The notes under the pieces are model-generated. The model saw nothing but the letters and a program-made list of their open reading frames with translations, was not told the origin of the DNA and made no database searches. A stretch of 64,000 nt of DNA, taken from assembly GCA_027489955.1 (NCBI GenBank), contig JAIXYZ010000013.1, positions 868,001 through 932,000 of the forward strand. The letters run 5' to 3'. Source of the DNA: Hyphomicrobiales bacterium (GTDB lineage: Bacteria > Pseudomonadota > Alphaproteobacteria > Rhizobiales > Beijerinckiaceae). Each line of letters starts with the position of its first letter. Position 1 is the first letter of the stretch. Positions 62,120 to 64,000 of this stretch are shown here, piece by piece. The position numbers and the translations under genes are program-made.

Positions 62120-64000
62120 TTAGGCCTTGATCTTCACGTAGCTGCCCGGTGCGTCGCCCAGCGCCTTGAGCTTGCCTGCGCCGGGGACGCGCGCCTTTAC
62201 CCGCTCCGGCGCCTGCGCCTCGATCCAGGCGAACCAGTGGGGCCACCAGGAACCGGGATGTTCGGTCGCGCTGGCGATCCAGGCATCGACATTCGTGCCC
62301 GTGCCGCCCGTCCAGTACTGGTACTTCTTCTTGTCCGGCGGATTGACCACGCCGGCGATATGGCCGGACCCGGCCAGCACGTATTCCACGGGCCCGCCGA
62401 AGAACTGCGACCCCACCAGCACCGAGCGGGCCGGGGCGATGTGGTCCTCACGCGTCGCCAGATTGTAGACCGGCACCTTGACCTTCTTCAGGTCGAGCCG
62501 GGTGTTGTCGATCACCATCTGGCCCTTCGTGAGCCGGTTCTCCAGGTAGCAGTTGCGCAGGTAGAACGAGTGGTTCCGCGCCGGCATCCGGGTCGAATCG
62601 GCGTTCCAGTAGAGCAGGTCGAACGGGAAGGGCGCCTGGCCCTTCAGATAGACGTTGACGACATAGGGCCAGATCAGGTCGTTCGGCCGCAGCATGTTGA
62701 AGGCCTTGGCCATGCGCCCGCCCGGCAGGAAGCCGCGGGCCGCCATCATCTCCTCGGTGGCCTTGATCTGCCCCTCGTCGACGAAGACCTTCAGGTCCCC
62801 CGCATGGGTGAAGTCCACCTGCGTGGTGAAGAAGGTCGCGCTCGCGATCCGCTTGTCCTTCTTGGCGGCCATGTAGGCGAGGGTCACCGCCAGCAGCGTA
62901 CCGCCGACGCAATATCCGATCGCCGAGACGGAGGTTTCGCCCGTCGCCGCCTCGATCGCCTCAAGCGCCGCGAAGATGCCGAGGCGCATATACTCCTCGA
63001 ACCCCATCTCCGCGTGGCGCTCGTCCGGATTGACCCAGGAGATGCAGAAGACGGTCAGCCCCTGGTCGACCGCCCACTTGATGAAGCTCTTCTCCGGGTT
63101 CAGGTCGAGAATGTAGTACTTGTTGATCCACGGCGGCACGATCAGCAGCGGCCGCCTGATCACGGTTTCCGTCGACGGCGCGAACTGGAGCAACTCGATC
63201 AATTCGTTGCGGAACACGACCTTGCCGGGGGTCGTGGCGATGTTGCGCCCGATCTCGAACTTGGTCGGGTCGGACTGGCGCAGCTTCAATTCGCCGCCGC
63301 CGGCCTCGATGTCCTCGGCCAGCATCGCCATGCCGCGCACGAGGTTCTCGCCGCCTTCCTTGAACGTCTCCCGCAGGAGTTCGGGATTGGTCGCCACGAA
63401 ATTCGAGGGCGAGACGGCGCTTGAGATCTGGCGCACGTAGAAGCGCGCCTTCTGCCGCGTGTGCTCGTCGATGCCGTCCGCACGGTCCACCATGTCCTCG
63501 GCCCAGCGCGAGGTGAACAGGTAGGCCTGCTTGAGGAAGTCGAAGACCGGATGATCGGACCATTCCGGGTCCTTGAAGCGGTTGTCCCGCGGCTCCGGTG
63601 GCGCCACGGGCGGCACGTCCTCGCCCTGCATCCGGCGCAGCGTCGACGACCACAGGTCGATGAAGCCGGTCGCGAAGGTCTTCTGCGCCTCGATGGAGCG
63701 CGCTGGATCGATCATCCAGCTTTCCGCCACGTGGCCGAGCGTCTTGACCACGTCGCCGACCTCGTCGGCAAAGCCCCCCGTCGCCTGGCCTTCCTGGATC
63801 GGCTTGAGATAGGCGAGGGTAGCCTTGGTGGCCTCCTCCACGAGGCGCGTCGCGTTCTGGGACAGGCGCTCGAAATCGGGCATGTCGGCTTGCGGCGGGG
63901 CCTGTCCGGCATCGTGCCCGGCATCGCGCCCGGCATCGTGCCCGGCACCTGGCGGCACGGTCCGCTCGGGAGCCGGCGCCTTGGGCGCGGAAGCCGCTTT
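62120..64000 (-). CDS. phaC: class I poly(3-hydroxyalkanoate) synthase (5' end beyond window)
   Basis: At least 612 residues of PHA synthase, which polymerises hydroxyacyl-CoA to storage polyester on the granule surface. The catalytic Cys is in the lipase-like box GYCVGG; the Asp in TREDHIAP and the His in [12 protein letters not shown] complete the triad. Other class I blocks are [12 protein letters not shown], the FCISWVNPD segment and the C-terminal [16 protein letters not shown] at 63958 is a possible start, but the frame stays open to the right edge, so the gene may extend further; the real start could also lie at a downstream Met. The N-terminus carries a short tandem repeat. Confidence 0.96.
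   Translation of the reverse strand, partial: KAASAPKAPAPERTVPPGAGHDAGRDAGHDAGQAPPQADMPDFERLSQNATRLVEEATKATLAYLKPIQEGQATGGFADEVGDVVKTLGHVAESWMIDPARSIEAQKTFATGFIDLWSSTLRRMQGEDVPPVAPPEPRDNRFKDPEWSDHPVFDFLKQAYLFTSRWAEDMVDRADGIDEHTRQKARFYVRQISSAVSPSNFVATNPELLRETFKEGGENLVRGMAMLAEDIEAGGGELKLRQSDPTKFEIGRNIATTPGKVVFRNELIELLQFAPSTETVIRRPLLIVPPWINKYYILDLNPEKSFIKWAVDQGLTVFCISWVNPDERHAEMGFEEYMRLGIFAALEAIEAATGETSVSAIGYCVGGTLLAVTLAYMAAKKDKRIASATFFTTQVDFTHAGDLKVFVDEGQIKATEEMMAARGFLPGGRMAKAFNMLRPNDLIWPYVVNVYLKGQAPFPFDLLYWNADSTRMPARNHSFYLRNCYLENRLTKGQMVIDNTRLDLKKVKVPVYNLATREDHIAPARSVLVGSQFFGGPVEYVLAGSGHIAGVVNPPDKKKYQYWTGGTGTNVDAWIASATEHPGSWWPHWFAWIEAQAPERVKARVPGAGKLKALGDAPGSYVKIKA
63908..63943. repeat. 12-bp tandem repeat in the phaC N-terminus
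   Basis: Three copies of GGCATCGTGCCC (the middle one with C for T), in frame with phaC on the minus strand, encode [12 protein letters not shown]. The low-complexity N-terminus is outside the conserved synthase domain, so copy number could vary without loss of activity. Confidence 0.8.

Overview
This is 64 kb of a GC-rich chromosome, roughly two thirds G+C by eye. It most resembles an alphaproteobacterium of the Hyphomicrobiales (Rhizobiales). The evidence is gene content and order: glmU-glmS-DUF502-recG-sdhE-mfd, and topA next to pyrB-pyrC-plsY-dprA. An IalB-family protein, HspQ, a PPK2, a PhaC and promoter-like sites of the EcfG (GGAAC-N16/17-CGTT) and RpoE/ChrR (TGATCC-N18-TAA) types agree with this. 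No insertion sequence, prophage, integrase or CRISPR array is visible. The window is core chromosome with short accessory stretches.

Layout. 0-6.4 kb: a five-gene minus-strand operon (photolyase, flavin amine oxidase, DUF1365, CFA-like methyltransferase, GPH transporter) behind an RpoE-like promoter. This resembles the singlet-oxygen and fatty-acid-modification genes of other alphaproteobacteria. 6.5-9.6 kb: tRNA-Asn, a hotdog thioesterase, rplM-rpsI, a double MaoC protein and tRNA-Lys. 9.8-12.5 kb: a TetR-VOC pair with a clear operator, small ORFs, a membrane protein and a Gdx/SugE exporter. 12.5-16.3 kb: opgG-opgH for periplasmic glucans. 16.5-26.9 kb: glmU, glmS, DUF502, recG, sdhE and mfd. 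26.9-34.8 kb: a degenerate acyl-CoA-synthetase-like protein, IalB, hspQ, a malyl-CoA-lyase-like protein, an EamA transporter, an M20 peptidase, DUF4142, MarC and DUF2306. 34.9-43 kb: gyrA, a GNAT, an ankyrin protein, PPK2, coaD, two cyclophilins and an exported glutathione peroxidase. 43-50 kb: topA against pyrB-pyrC-plsY-dprA. 50-64 kb: an AEC transporter, ruvX, an UPF0173 hydrolase, gatC-gatA and gatB, three GNAT domains, small exported proteins, a FadL-type porin and a PHA synthase that runs off the right edge.

Functional themes. One is envelope and cell-wall supply: glmU, glmS, opgGH, plsY and phaC. A second is DNA repair and topology: phr, recG, mfd, gyrA, topA, dprA and ruvX. A third is translation: rplM, rpsI, gatCAB and two tRNAs. 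A fourth is stress: three consensus-like EcfG sites precede small exported or anchored proteins, and one RpoE-like site precedes the photolyase operon. No obviously new mobile or defence system was seen. The best leads are the fatty-acid/photolyase operon, a dihydroorotase homologue lacking several metal ligands, the shared EcfG-type sites, an atypical gyrase quinolone pocket and a stripped-down adenylate-forming protein.
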